NCBI GenBank assembly: GCA_964439835.1
Contig: CAYTPQ010000013.1
Span: 1-64,000, forward strand
DNA from: JAGNLM01 sp964439835
Lineage (GTDB): Bacteria; Pseudomonadota; Gammaproteobacteria; JAABTG01
Length of the DNA stretch: 64,000 nt
Reading direction: 5' to 3'
Shown here: positions 14,620 to 25,222 of the stretch, in pieces
How the letters are laid out: every line of letters begins with the position of its first letter
How positions within the stretch are numbered: the first letter of the stretch is position 1
Notes under the pieces: model-generated
What the model was told of the DNA's origin: nothing
The model's database searches: none
Seen by the model: only the letters and a program-made list of their open reading frames with translations
Translations under genes and position numbers: made by a program

Positions 14620-16839
14620 ATGAGCGCCCAGCCCGAGACCACCGCCGCAACGCCGCCCGAGTTCTGCGAGGGGATCCAGTACTTCGCCGACCCCTGGCCG
14701 GATGCCGAGCGCCTCGCCGCCGCGCCGGTCATCGGCGAGGGCCAGACCGCCGTCGCCGACCCCCGGGACCCGGGGGCTGTCTTCCAGACCCTGCTCGGGG
14801 CCGACGCCCTGCGCTACCTGACCCTGCAGGTGACCGGGGCCAAGGGCTCCGGCCACCCGGGCGGCTTCGCCAGCAGCGCTGAGGCGTACACCTCGCTGGT
14901 CATGCTCGGACACACCAACATCGTGACCGAGGTCGGCCACCACGCCCCCGGCTTCTACAGCGCGATGTTCCTCGACACTTCCCTGGAGGAGATGGGGATC
15001 CGCACGGTGCAGGACCTGCGCACCCGATTCCGCGAGCGCCACGGCCTGCTCGGCCACCTCTCAGGCGCCATCCCGGGCATCCTGGCCCCGGCCGGGCCGC
15101 TCGGCCAAGGCCAGCACTTCGCCATGGCCGGCGCGCTGCTGCACCGGGACCGGCTGTTCCCGGTCACCATCGGCGACGGCGGCTTCGGCGAACCCTACGT
15201 GATGTCCTCGATGATGCACTTCCATACCGCCTACCCGGGCGTGACCAACTTCCTGCCGGTGCTGGTCTGGAACGGCTACAGCCAGGAGCACCACGCGATG
15301 GTGTCCACCCTCTCCAACGAGGCGATGCTGGCGTACTGGAAGGCGCACGGCTTCGAGGAGGTGGTGCTGGTCGACGCCAGGGACTTCGACGACTCCGGCC
15401 AGACCGGACCCTACGTGGACAGCACCCACTTCTCCCTGGAGCGCCGGCTCGCCTTCGCGGGCGCGGTGCTGGAGGGGGTCGACCGGGCGGCCCGGGCGGC
15501 CCTCGGTGGACGGCTCAGTGCCTTCATCGTCAAGCAGCTCAAGGGCAGCGGGGTGCACACGGTGGGCGCCAAGTCCCATAACCTCTACCCCGCCGACACC
15601 CTGGACCAGGCCCATATCATCGAGGGCCTGCGCCGGCGCGCCCTCGACCCCCGGTCCTGGGGCATCGTGCGCGAGAACTTCCGGCGCGCGGGCGGCGGAC
15701 CCGCCGCGCGCACCGTGGTCACCGAGCACGTCCTGCCGCTCCCGCCCCTGCCGGCGCTGCCCAAGCAGGCCTTCGCGAAGGGCGACAAGCAGGTGCCCTC
15801 CACGGCGATGGGGGCCCTGGTGGCGGCGGTCGGCCTGGCGGACCCCGGCTTCATAGTCACCAACGCCGACGGCAACGAGGCCTCGGGGATGAAGAACATC
15901 AACCAGGCCCTGAAGATCCGCCACCCGACGGCCGACGCCCTCTATCACCAGGGCCCGGACGGCCAGGTCTACGAGCCCCTGAACGAGGATGCCTGCGCCG
16001 GCCTCGCGGCGAGCCTGGCCCTGTTCGGCAGCCGCTCGCTCTGGCTCTCCTACGAGAGCTTCGCGATCAACGGCCTGCCGATCCTGCAGACCGTGACCCA
16101 GGCGATGGCCGAGCTGCGCCGCCGCACCCCCGCGGTGGTGGCCATGTTCACCGCGGGTGCGCTGGAGCAGGGCCGCAACGGCTGGACCCACCAGCGCCCG
16201 GAGGTGGAGAGCTACTTCGCGGCCTTGATGCGCAACGGCAACGTCTACCCGCTCTTCCCCTGCGACGCGAACGCGGTGCAGGTCGCCTACGAGTGGGCGG
16301 TGAGCAGCTACAACAAGGGCGTGGCGATCTTCGCCTCCAAGAGCCCCCTGCCCGTGTACCTGACCCTGGAGGAGGCCGCGCGGGCGGTGGAGGACGGGGC
16401 GATCGCCCTGTACGAGAGCACGCAGGGCGACCGCGGCTCGGTGGTCTTTGCGGTCACGGGGGACATGGTCCTGCTGCCGGTGTTCGAGGCGAAGGACCGG
16501 CTCGAGCAGGCCGGCTACCGGGTCCGGATTGTCGCGGTGGTCAACCCGCGCCGGCTGTACCGGCCGACCGACGTCGCCTGGTCGACGGTGGCCGAGCCGG
16601 ACAACCGGTTCATGGACGACGACCACTTCAACGCCCTATTCGACGGGGACGCGCTCGTCGCGGTGACCGGCGGGCCGAGCGGGCCGCTGGAGCCGGTCCT
16701 GCTGCGCACCCGCGCCCGGCGCCGGGACGTCTTCGCCTGGCAGCGGGGGGAGACCACGGCCTCCGCGGGCGAGCTGCTGGAGCTGAACGGCATCACCGCG
16801 GAGCGCCTCGCGGGACGGGCGCAGTCTTTATTGGCCTGA
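14620..16839 (+). CDS. Phosphoketolase/transketolase-family TPP-dependent enzyme
   Basis: 739 residues. A transketolase-type start (GAKGSGHPGG, His79) precedes the TPP motif GDG (185-187) with N218, a spacing like phosphoketolases. The C-terminal half has the pyrimidine-binding and transketolase C domains (NADGNEASGMKNINQ..., ...LWLSYESFAINGLPIL). Proteins of this type have been labelled xylulose 5-phosphate 3-epimerase; I cannot tell whether it acts on xylulose 5-phosphate, another ketose or a glyoxylate-derived substrate. GGAGGA lies upstream of the ATG. It is expressed divergently from the IclR gene and followed by DUF1537 kinase and glycolate oxidase genes, hinting at a C2-C5 carbon-salvage route. 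Confidence 0.8.
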   Translation: MSAQPETTAATPPEFCEGIQYFADPWPDAERLAAAPVIGEGQTAVADPRDPGAVFQTLLGADALRYLTLQVTGAKGSGHPGGFASSAEAYTSLVMLGHTNIVTEVGHHAPGFYSAMFLDTSLEEMGIRTVQDLRTRFRERHGLLGHLSGAIPGILAPAGPLGQGQHFAMAGALLHRDRLFPVTIGDGGFGEPYVMSSMMHFHTAYPGVTNFLPVLVWNGYSQEHHAMVSTLSNEAMLAYWKAHGFEEVVLVDARDFDDSGQTGPYVDSTHFSLERRLAFAGAVLEGVDRAARAALGGRLSAFIVKQLKGSGVHTVGAKSHNLYPADTLDQAHIIEGLRRRALDPRSWGIVRENFRRAGGGPAARTVVTEHVLPLPPLPALPKQAFAKGDKQVPSTAMGALVAAVGLADPGFIVTNADGNEASGMKNINQALKIRHPTADALYHQGPDGQVYEPLNEDACAGLAASLALFGSRSLWLSYESFAINGLPILQTVTQAMAELRRRTPAVVAMFTAGALEQGRNGWTHQRPEVESYFAALMRNGNVYPLFPCDANAVQVAYEWAVSSYNKGVAIFASKSPLPVYLTLEEAARAVEDGAIALYESTQGDRGSVVFAVTGDMVLLPVFEAKDRLEQAGYRVRIVAVVNPRRLYRPTDVAWSTVAEPDNRFMDDDHFNALFDGDALVAVTGGPSGPLEPVLLRTRARRRDVFAWQRGETTASAGELLELNGITAERLAGRAQSLLA

Positions 16840-16877
16840 CAGCTATCGAAGACTTGGTCCGGCAACTGGGGTGGCGC

Positions 16878-16983
16878 GGCTGGCAGGTACGGCCCCGCGG
16901 GACACGCCGCAAGTACGTCCCTGTAGGCTCGTCTGCCGCCGTCCCTGGCGTCAGACGGTCCCGCAGGGCCGTACCTGCCAGCC
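16878..16983 (-). repeat. Structured palindromic repeat, intact long form, reverse orientation
   Basis: 106 bp bounded by a perfect 18-bp inverted repeat (GGCTGGCAGGTACGGCCC at 16878-16895, its complement at 16966-16983). The core TCCCTGTAGG is the reverse complement of the core at 13398-13506. It sits between the TPP-enzyme and DUF1537 genes and could cause partial termination within that transcript. Confidence 0.9.
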
Positions 16984-17084
16984 GCTTTCTGGGCACGCAG
17001 GCGTCTCTTCTCGGAGCTTGATGTCGGCCGACATCACTGCAACGAGTTGATGGCGAGTGGCCAATTGGGCAGGGGTCGGTGCGA

Positions 17085-18413
17085 ATGAGTGAAACCAAGA
17101 TCATCGTCCTGGACGACGACCCGACCGGGTCGCAGACTGTCCACGGCTGTCTGCTGCTCACCCGCTGGGACGAAGCGACACTGCGGGAGGCCTGTCTCGA
17201 CCCCTCCCCGCTCTTCTTCGTCCTCACCAACACCCGCGGCATGGACGCCGGGCGGGCGGCGGCCGTGACCACGGAGGTCTGCCGTAACCTGAAGGCGACC
17301 CTGGGCGGACTGGCCGCTGAGGGAAGGCCGCTCAACCCGCTGCTGGTGAGCCGCTCGGACTCGACCCTGCGCGGCCACTACCCGGTGGAGACCGACGTCA
17401 TCGCCCGGGAGCTGGGGCCGTTCGACGCCCACTTCCTGGTGCCGGCCTTCTTCGAGGGCGGGCGCTTCACCCGCGACAGCGTGCACTACCTCCTGGTCGA
17501 CGGCCGGCCGGTGCCGGTCCACGAGACCGAGTTCGCCGGGGACTCGGTGTTCGGGTACCGCCACAGCTACCTGCCGGACTACGTGGAGGAGAAGACCGCC
17601 GGCCGGATCCGCGCCGGTGAGGTCGAGCGTTTCCTGCTGGCCGACGTCCGGGGCGACAGCCTGCCCCGCCTGCTCGCCCTGGAGGGCAACCGCTGCGCCG
17701 TGGTCGACGCCGAGACCCAGGCCGACCTGAACCGCTTCGCCGACGCCCTGACCGCGGCCGCGCACCAGGGCAAGCGGTTCCTCTTTCGCAGCGGCGCGAG
17801 CCTGCTGACCGCCCTCGCCCGTCTTCCCCCTCAGCCGGTGCCGCCGGAGCGGATGGCCGACCACGTCCGCGGCCACGCGGCGGGCGCCGTGATCGTGGGC
17901 TCGCACGTGCGCAAGACCACCGCCCAGCTCGAGCGCCTGCTGGCGGAGCCGGGCACGGCGGGCGTGGAGGTGTCCGTGGACCGGCTGCCGGAAGGGCACT
18001 CCGCCCTCCTCGCCGAGGTCACGGCGAAGGCGGCCGCGGCCCACGCCCGCGGCGAGACCCCGGTGGTCTACACCAGCCGGGTCGAGCGCCAGTTCCCGGA
18101 CCAGGCGGCCCGCCTGGCCTTCGGAGAGGAAGTATCCCGGTTCCTGATGGACCTGGTGCGGGCGCTGCCACCGACACTGGGTTATCTGATCAGCAAGGGC
18201 GGCATCACCTCAAACGACGTGCTGAGCGACGGCCTCGCCCTGCGCACCTCCCGGGTCCTGGGGCAGGTGATCCCGGGGTGCTCGGTGGTACGCTGTCCCT
18301 CGGACCACCCCCGCTTCCCGGACCTGCCGGTGGTGATCTTCCCCGGCAACGTGGGGGACGAGGCAGCCCTCGCGACGGTGTACCGGCGGATGGGGGGTGG
18401 GGAACATCGGTAG
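17085..18413 (+). CDS. DUF1537 four-carbon acid sugar kinase family protein
   Basis: 442 residues. The N-terminal domain begins with VLDDDPTGSQTVHG and holds the substrate segment SRSDSTLRGHYPVE. The C-terminal domain contains VIVGSHVRKTTAQLERL and the ATP-site segment LISKGGITSNDVL. Characterised members phosphorylate threonate, erythronate or oxo-tetronates with ATP. No matching dehydrogenase or PdxA/OtnC-type partner is seen here; the neighbours are a TPP enzyme and glycolate oxidase genes. ATG at 17085 has AGGGG 9 nt upstream and is preferred to the in-frame GTG at 17079. The exact substrate is unknown. Confidence 0.82.
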   Translation: MSETKIIVLDDDPTGSQTVHGCLLLTRWDEATLREACLDPSPLFFVLTNTRGMDAGRAAAVTTEVCRNLKATLGGLAAEGRPLNPLLVSRSDSTLRGHYPVETDVIARELGPFDAHFLVPAFFEGGRFTRDSVHYLLVDGRPVPVHETEFAGDSVFGYRHSYLPDYVEEKTAGRIRAGEVERFLLADVRGDSLPRLLALEGNRCAVVDAETQADLNRFADALTAAAHQGKRFLFRSGASLLTALARLPPQPVPPERMADHVRGHAAGAVIVGSHVRKTTAQLERLLAEPGTAGVEVSVDRLPEGHSALLAEVTAKAAAAHARGETPVVYTSRVERQFPDQAARLAFGEEVSRFLMDLVRALPPTLGYLISKGGITSNDVLSDGLALRTSRVLGQVIPGCSVVRCPSDHPRFPDLPVVIFPGNVGDEAALATVYRRMGGGEHR

Positions 18414-18549
18414 CGATGTGCCCGCCCAGCGGGTACCCGAAGTGATGGCGCGAGACCGTCCACGGGCGGACAGTCGAGCCTAGCGCCCATGAGCGCACAC
18501 CACACACCCCTGAGCATGAAAGAGACCTTCACGCTAGCCCGCCCACCCC

Positions 18550-18596
18550 GGACGGTCCCAGCAGGGACGTATTCACGGCGTGGACCGTGACGTGCC
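18550..18596 (+). repeat. Degenerate copy of the structured repeat
   Basis: Contains GCAGGGACGTATTCACGGCG, identical over most of the core of the 13398-13506 copy, flanked by GGACGGTCC and GGACCGTGACGTGCC remnants of the arms. It lies in the 243-bp gap before glcD, which otherwise shows no gene. Confidence 0.6.
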
Positions 18597-18656
18597 ACCC
18601 GGGATACCCGCCACGCACGCTGGGCTTCTGTAGGCCTTTTAGGACGCTTTGCTGAT

Positions 18657-20144
18657 ATGACACCGCAGACTGCTTCCTTGGCCCAGTCCCCCGAGCGCAC
18701 CGCCTTCCTGCGGTCGCTGACCCGCCTGCTGCCCGCCGGCTCGGTGCTGGTGGACGCCGAGGACCTCCGACCGTACGAGTGCGACGGACTCACCGCCTAC
18801 CGGCGCACGCCGCTCGCGGTGGCGCTGCCGTCGACCATCGAGGAGGTCCAGGCGGTGCTGCGGCTCTGCGCCGCCGAGGGCGTGCCGGTGGTCGCCCGGG
18901 GCGCGGGCACGGGGCTCTCGGGCGGGGCGCTGCCGCTTGCGGACGGCGTGCTGCTGAGCCTCGCGCGTTTCAGCCGCATCCTCGCCATCGACCCGCTCGC
19001 CCGCACCGCCCGGGTCCAGCCGGGGGTACGCAACCTGGCGATCTCGGAGGCGGCGCGGCCCCACGGGCTGTACTACGCCCCCGACCCCTCCTCCCAGATC
19101 GCCTGCACCATCGGCGGCAACGTGGCCGAGAACTCCGGCGGGGTGCACTGCCTGAAGTACGGGCTGACGGTGCACAACATCCTCTCGGCAGAGGTCGTCA
19201 CCGTGGACGGCGAGCGGGTGACCGTCGGGTCCGCGGCGCTCGACTCCCCGGGCTACGACCTGCTGGCGCTGCTGACGGGCTCCGAGGGCCTGCTCGCGGT
19301 GATCGTCGAGGTGACCGTCCGGCTCCTGCCCGTGCCGGACCGGGCCCAGGTCCTGCTGGCGGCCTTCGACCGGGTCGAGGCGGCCGGGGCGGCGGTGGCG
19401 GCGATCATCGGCGCGGGCATCGTCCCGGCCGGGCTCGAGATGATGGACCGGCTCGCCATTGCGGCGGCCGAGGACTTCGTGCACGCCGGCTACCCGCGCG
19501 AGGCGGACGCGATCCTGCTCTGCGAGGTCGACGGCACCCACGCGGAGGTCTCCGAGGACGTGATGCGGCTGCGCGAGCTGCTGCTGGCGAGCGGCGCCAC
19601 CGAGGTGCGGACCGCCCGCGACGAGCAGGAACGGATGACGCTCTGGAAGGGCCGCAAGGCCGCCTTCCCGGCGGTCGGCCGGATCTCGCCCGACTACTAC
19701 TGCATGGACGGGACCATCCCCCGTCGCCAGCTGCCCGAGGTGCTGCGCCGGATCGACGGCCTGTCCGCCGAGCACGGCCTGCGGGTGGCCAACGTCTTCC
19801 ACGCCGGCGACGGCAACCTGCACCCGCTCATCCTGTACGACGCCAACCGGCCCGGGGAGTTGGAGCGGGCAGAGGCGTTCGGCGCCCGGATCCTGGAGCT
19901 CTGCGTCGAGGTGGGCGGCACCATCACCGGCGAGCACGGGGTCGGGATGGAGAAGATCGACCAGATGTGCGTGCAGTTCTCCTCGCCGGAGCTGACCCAG
20001 TTCCACGCCGTGAAGGCCGCCTTCGACCCGCGGGGGCTGCTCAACCCCGGGAAGGCGGTGCCGACCCTGCACCGCTGCGCGGAGCTGGGGGCGATGCACG
20101 TGCACGGCGGGCACCTGCCCTTCCCCGAGCTGGAACGGTTCTAG
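18657..20144 (+). CDS. glcD: Glycolate oxidase FAD subunit, GlcD-like
   Basis: 495 residues. The FAD-binding type 4 (PCMH) domain includes LPSTIEEVQAVLRLCAAEGVPVVARGAGTGLSGG and IACTIGGNVAENSGGVHCLKYG. The C-terminal FAD-oxidase domain includes VANVFHAGDGNLHPLILYD and GGTITGEHGVGMEK, as in GlcD and D-lactate dehydrogenases. It would oxidise glycolate to glyoxylate, passing electrons to the Fe-S subunit encoded 7 bp downstream and then to the quinone pool. In an autotroph it would salvage glycolate from photorespiratory phosphoglycolate. D-lactate is the main alternative substrate. The GlcE subunit normally encoded between glcD and glcF is missing. Confidence 0.88.
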   Translation: MTPQTASLAQSPERTAFLRSLTRLLPAGSVLVDAEDLRPYECDGLTAYRRTPLAVALPSTIEEVQAVLRLCAAEGVPVVARGAGTGLSGGALPLADGVLLSLARFSRILAIDPLARTARVQPGVRNLAISEAARPHGLYYAPDPSSQIACTIGGNVAENSGGVHCLKYGLTVHNILSAEVVTVDGERVTVGSAALDSPGYDLLALLTGSEGLLAVIVEVTVRLLPVPDRAQVLLAAFDRVEAAGAAVAAIIGAGIVPAGLEMMDRLAIAAAEDFVHAGYPREADAILLCEVDGTHAEVSEDVMRLRELLLASGATEVRTARDEQERMTLWKGRKAAFPAVGRISPDYYCMDGTIPRRQLPEVLRRIDGLSAEHGLRVANVFHAGDGNLHPLILYDANRPGELERAEAFGARILELCVEVGGTITGEHGVGMEKIDQMCVQFSSPELTQFHAVKAAFDPRGLLNPGKAVPTLHRCAELGAMHVHGGHLPFPELERF

Positions 20145-20151
20145 GCGGCCC

Positions 20152-21426
20152 GTGCAGACCTCGCTCGCCGAGCGGTTCCTGGCGACGCCCGAGGGGCAGG
20201 AGGCCGACGCCATCCTTCGGGCCTGCGTGCACTGCGGGTTCTGCACCGCCACCTGCCCGACCTACCGCCTGCTCGGCGACGAGCTTGACGGCCCGCGGGG
20301 CCGCATCTACCTGATCAAGCAGGTGCTGGAAGGACAAGCCGTCACCCGCCGCACCCAGCTCCACCTGGACCGCTGCCTCACCTGCCGCTCCTGCGAGACC
20401 ACCTGCCCCTCGGGCGTGCGCTACGGCCGGCTGGCCGACATCGGCCGCGGGGTGGTGGAGCAGGCGGTGCCCCGCGGGCCCGGCGAGCGCCTGCTGCGCG
20501 GCGCCCTGCGGGCGGTCGTCCCCTACCCCACCCGCTTCCGGCCGCTGCTGCGCCTGGGCCAGTGGCTGAGGCCGCTGCTGCCCGGCGCCTTGCGCCGGCA
20601 CGTCCCCGCCCGGCAGGCGGCTGGGGCCTGGCCGGCCCCCCGGCACGGCCGGCGGATGCTGGTCCTGGAGGGCTGCGTGCAGAGCGCCGCCACCCCCGCG
20701 ACCAATGCCGCGGCAGCCCGGGTCCTGGACGCCCTGGGGGTGTCGCTGGTGCGGGTGCCAGGCACCGGCTGCTGCGGCGCCATGAGCCATCACCTGGCGG
20801 CGGCGGAGGAGGCCCACGCCTTCATGCGCCGGAACGTCGACGCCTGGTGGCCGGAGATCGAGGCCGGCGCCGAGGCCATCGTGGTGAGCGCGAGCGGCTG
20901 CGGCGCCGTGGTCAAGGAGTACGGGGCGCTGCTCCGCCACGAGCCGGCCTACGCCGAGCGGGCGGCCCGGGTCTCGGCCCTGGCCCGGGACCTGTCGGAG
21001 GTCATCGCGGGCGAGGACCTCGGGCCGGTCGATCTGCGGGGGGACAGCCGGCGGGTCGCCTTCCACTCGCCCTGCTCCCTGCAGCACGGCCAGCAGCTCC
21101 GCGGCCTGGTCGAGGGGGTCCTGGGGCGGCTCGGCTTCGAGCTGACGAGCGTGCCGGACGCCCACCTCTGCTGCGGCTCGGCCGGCACCTACTCGATCCT
21201 GCAGCCCGATCTCTCGGCCCGGCTGCTGGCGGACAAGGTCGCCGCCCTGGCGAGCGGCGCCCCGGAGGTGATTGCCACGGCCAACGTCGGCTGCCAGCTG
21301 CACCTGGCGGGCGCGGCGCCCGTACCCGTGCGCCATTGGATCGAGTTGCTGGACGAGGCGCTGGCGGCGCCTACTCGAACACCATCTCCAGCTCCAGACC
21401 CCGGTGGCCCTTCGGCACGACCGTGA
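20152..21426 (+). CDS. glcF: Glycolate oxidase iron-sulfur subunit, GlcF-like
   Basis: 424 residues. The N-terminal part has two [4Fe-4S] motifs, CVHCGFCTATCP and CLTCRSCETTCP. Two CCG domains follow (GTGCCGAMSHHLA, SASGCGAVVKEYG, HSPCSLQHG, DAHLCCGSAGTYS, TANVGCQLHL). It conducts electrons from the FAD subunit to the membrane. GTG start at 20152, 7 bp after glcD. Its last 56 bp overlap the end of the convergent glgC gene, and the Pro-rich final ~20 residues are encoded there, probably a read-through tail. Confidence 0.88.
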   Translation: MQTSLAERFLATPEGQEADAILRACVHCGFCTATCPTYRLLGDELDGPRGRIYLIKQVLEGQAVTRRTQLHLDRCLTCRSCETTCPSGVRYGRLADIGRGVVEQAVPRGPGERLLRGALRAVVPYPTRFRPLLRLGQWLRPLLPGALRRHVPARQAAGAWPAPRHGRRMLVLEGCVQSAATPATNAAAARVLDALGVSLVRVPGTGCCGAMSHHLAAAEEAHAFMRRNVDAWWPEIEAGAEAIVVSASGCGAVVKEYGALLRHEPAYAERAARVSALARDLSEVIAGEDLGPVDLRGDSRRVAFHSPCSLQHGQQLRGLVEGVLGRLGFELTSVPDAHLCCGSAGTYSILQPDLSARLLADKVAALASGAPEVIATANVGCQLHLAGAAPVPVRHWIELLDEALAAPTRTPSPAPDPGGPSARP

Positions 21427-22603
21427 TGCCGGAGGCGGTCACGTGGTACCGGCGGGCGTCGCGGACCGGGTCGTGGCCGATGACGGTGCCCGGCGGCAGG
21501 TCGTTGTAGCGGTCGATGATCGCGCGGTTCAGGCGAGAGCCGCGGCCGATCACGCTGTAGTCCATGATGACTGAGTCCCGGATCTCCACGTCCCGGGCGA
21601 TGATGACCTCGCGGCGGATCACCGAGTTGCTGATCCGGGCCAGGTTCACCACCGCGCCGGCCGAGAGGATGGTGTTCTCGATCAGGCCGCCCACCACCCG
21701 CGCCGACGGGCCCAGGTAGTTTCCGGTGTAGATCGGCCAGGCGGTGTTGAACTCGTCGAACACGGGCTCCAGACCCAGCAGGTCCCGGTGCGCCGCGTAG
21801 TAGGCGTCGATCGTCCCCACGTCCCGCCAGTAGCCCTTCTCCTCGTACGGCTTGACCCCCGGCACCTCGTTGGTGGTGAAGTCGTAGGCGAATACCCGGT
21901 GGGAGGGGATGAGCGAGGGAATGACGTCGCGGCCGAAGTCGGTACAGCGGCGGCGGTGGCCGGCCTCCAGGGCCTCGACCAGCACCGCGGTGTTGAACAG
22001 GTAGTTGCCCATGGACGCGTAGCAGCGGCACGGGTCGCCCGGCATGGGCGCCGGCTTCGACGGCTTTTCCTCGAAACCGCGGATCCGGCCATCGCGGTCG
22101 GCCGCGATGACGCCGAAGCCACCGCAGTCGCCGAGCGCTGCCGGGCGGGCCGATACGGTGACGTCGGCCCCCACGTCCCGGTGCCAGGCGATCATCTGGC
22201 GGACGTCCATCCGGTAGATGTGGTCCGCCCCGAACACCGCCACGATATCCGGCCGGTGGCGGAGGATCAGGCTGAGGTTCTGGTAGACGGCGTCGGCCGT
22301 GCCCTGGAACCACTGCTCGCCCTCGCGCATCTGCGGCGGCACGACGGTGACGAAGTGGGCAGGGGTGATGGGCGACATCACCCAGGCCTTACGCACGTGC
22401 TCGATGAGCGACTGCGACTTGTACTGGACCAGAAGGTAGATCGCGTGGATGTCCGAGTTGATCAGGTTGCTCAACACGAAGTCCACGATGCGGGAGCGAC
22501 CGCCGAAGGGGACCGCCGGCTTCGACCGGTCGGCGGTCAGCGGGTGCAGACGGCTCCCCGCGCCGCCGGCCATGACCAGGGCAAGGATCCTCGCGGCGCT
22601 CAT
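21371..22603 (-). CDS. glgC: Glucose-1-phosphate adenylyltransferase (ADP-glucose synthase)
   Basis: 410 residues, normal for bacterial GlgC. The nucleotidyltransferase domain has LVMAGGAGSRLHPLT, KPAVPFGGRSRIVDF, QWFQGTADAVYQN, FGADHIYRMD and FEEKPSKP; a C-terminal left-handed beta-helix follows (ENTILSAGAVVNLARISNSVI...). It makes ADP-glucose from glucose-1-phosphate and ATP, the committed step of glycogen synthesis. The regulatory N-terminal basic segment is partly present (AARILALVM). No other glycogen gene is adjacent; the phosphohexomutase at 28694 could supply glucose-1-phosphate. Convergent with glcF, with 56 bp of overlap. Confidence 0.95.
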   Translation of the reverse strand: MSAARILALVMAGGAGSRLHPLTADRSKPAVPFGGRSRIVDFVLSNLINSDIHAIYLLVQYKSQSLIEHVRKAWVMSPITPAHFVTVVPPQMREGEQWFQGTADAVYQNLSLILRHRPDIVAVFGADHIYRMDVRQMIAWHRDVGADVTVSARPAALGDCGGFGVIAADRDGRIRGFEEKPSKPAPMPGDPCRCYASMGNYLFNTAVLVEALEAGHRRRCTDFGRDVIPSLIPSHRVFAYDFTTNEVPGVKPYEEKGYWRDVGTIDAYYAAHRDLLGLEPVFDEFNTAWPIYTGNYLGPSARVVGGLIENTILSAGAVVNLARISNSVIRREVIIARDVEIRDSVIMDYSVIGRGSRLNRAIIDRYNDLPPGTVIGHDPVRDARRYHVTASGITVVPKGHRGLELEMVFE

Positions 22604-22969
22604 ATCCCGTACACCACGAGGGGATTTTACGCGGTCAACCGGGTCCGCGCCCGATCCCGTATGCGCTCAGCAGGTTACGCTCGACGGACGGGGACGCAGG
22701 CAGAGGAGATCGGGGGAGTTGCCGTCCCTCGCCCCGGTGCCACACACCAGTGTTGGTGGAGAGGCTTCGCTCGTCCGTCGGGCGCACCGGGGTTGCGCCT
22801 CTGCATGGAGGCCCTGCAGCAGTCGTCACCCCGGCAGAGGCCGGGGTCCAGGGCCTGTGGTTACCCTGGATCCCGACGTGAGCCGGACTGACGACGCGGG
22901 GATTTCATCACAGCTCTGCCGGCAGGACCTCCCTGTCCCGCGTAAGCAGGGCCTGTCTCAACACGCGTG
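22604..22969. other. Intergenic region carrying a CCCGG-type dispersed repeat remnant
   Basis: No acceptable gene. Positions 22825-22893 resemble the widespread proteobacterial repeat of the form GTCACCCCGGC...CCTGGATCCCG...: GGGGTCCAGGG (22843-22853) pairs with CCCTGGATCCC (22864-22874) with one mismatch, while the outer arm is decayed. The region may contain the glgC promoter at its left end and ftsH termination at its right end; neither is clear. Confidence 0.45.
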
Positions 22970-24901
<1,932 letters not shown>

Positions 24902-25222
24902 GAGTCGATCTCCATGTCCCCTGACCAGACCCCTCGCCGGCCAAGGGCCCTCACCGGGCTGTTTTTCCTGACAACGTGACTCGGCTAATGGTTCACAGCC
25001 GCTTCCATCGAAGATTGCCGAGCCGTGGCCTAACACGCGGGCCACGGTCCTGGATTCGGATTCTTGACTGCTCCACGAGGAATTATCGAGGCCAGTGGGG
25101 GGAGTCGCGGGTGACCGCCGTGGTCGAAGCACTTAGAGGCTGTCTTGGGCGGGCCCGGCCGGGGCCGAGCCCCGCGGCCTTCGTCAACCGCATGAACCGC
25201 AGCTTTACTGCTGGAGGACAAC
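24902..25222. other. Divergent promoter region between ftsH and the DUF2189 gene
   Basis: About 320 bp with somewhat higher AT content around 24975-25095. It should contain both promoters. I looked for a heat-shock type sigma32 promoter before ftsH and did not find a convincing one. The DUF2189 ribosome binding site GGAGG is at about 25211-25215. Confidence 0.4.

Noticed and set aside
24902..25222. Heat-shock sigma32 promoter for ftsH
   Set aside because: No close match to CTTGAAA-N11-16-CCCCATNT was seen on the coding strand.
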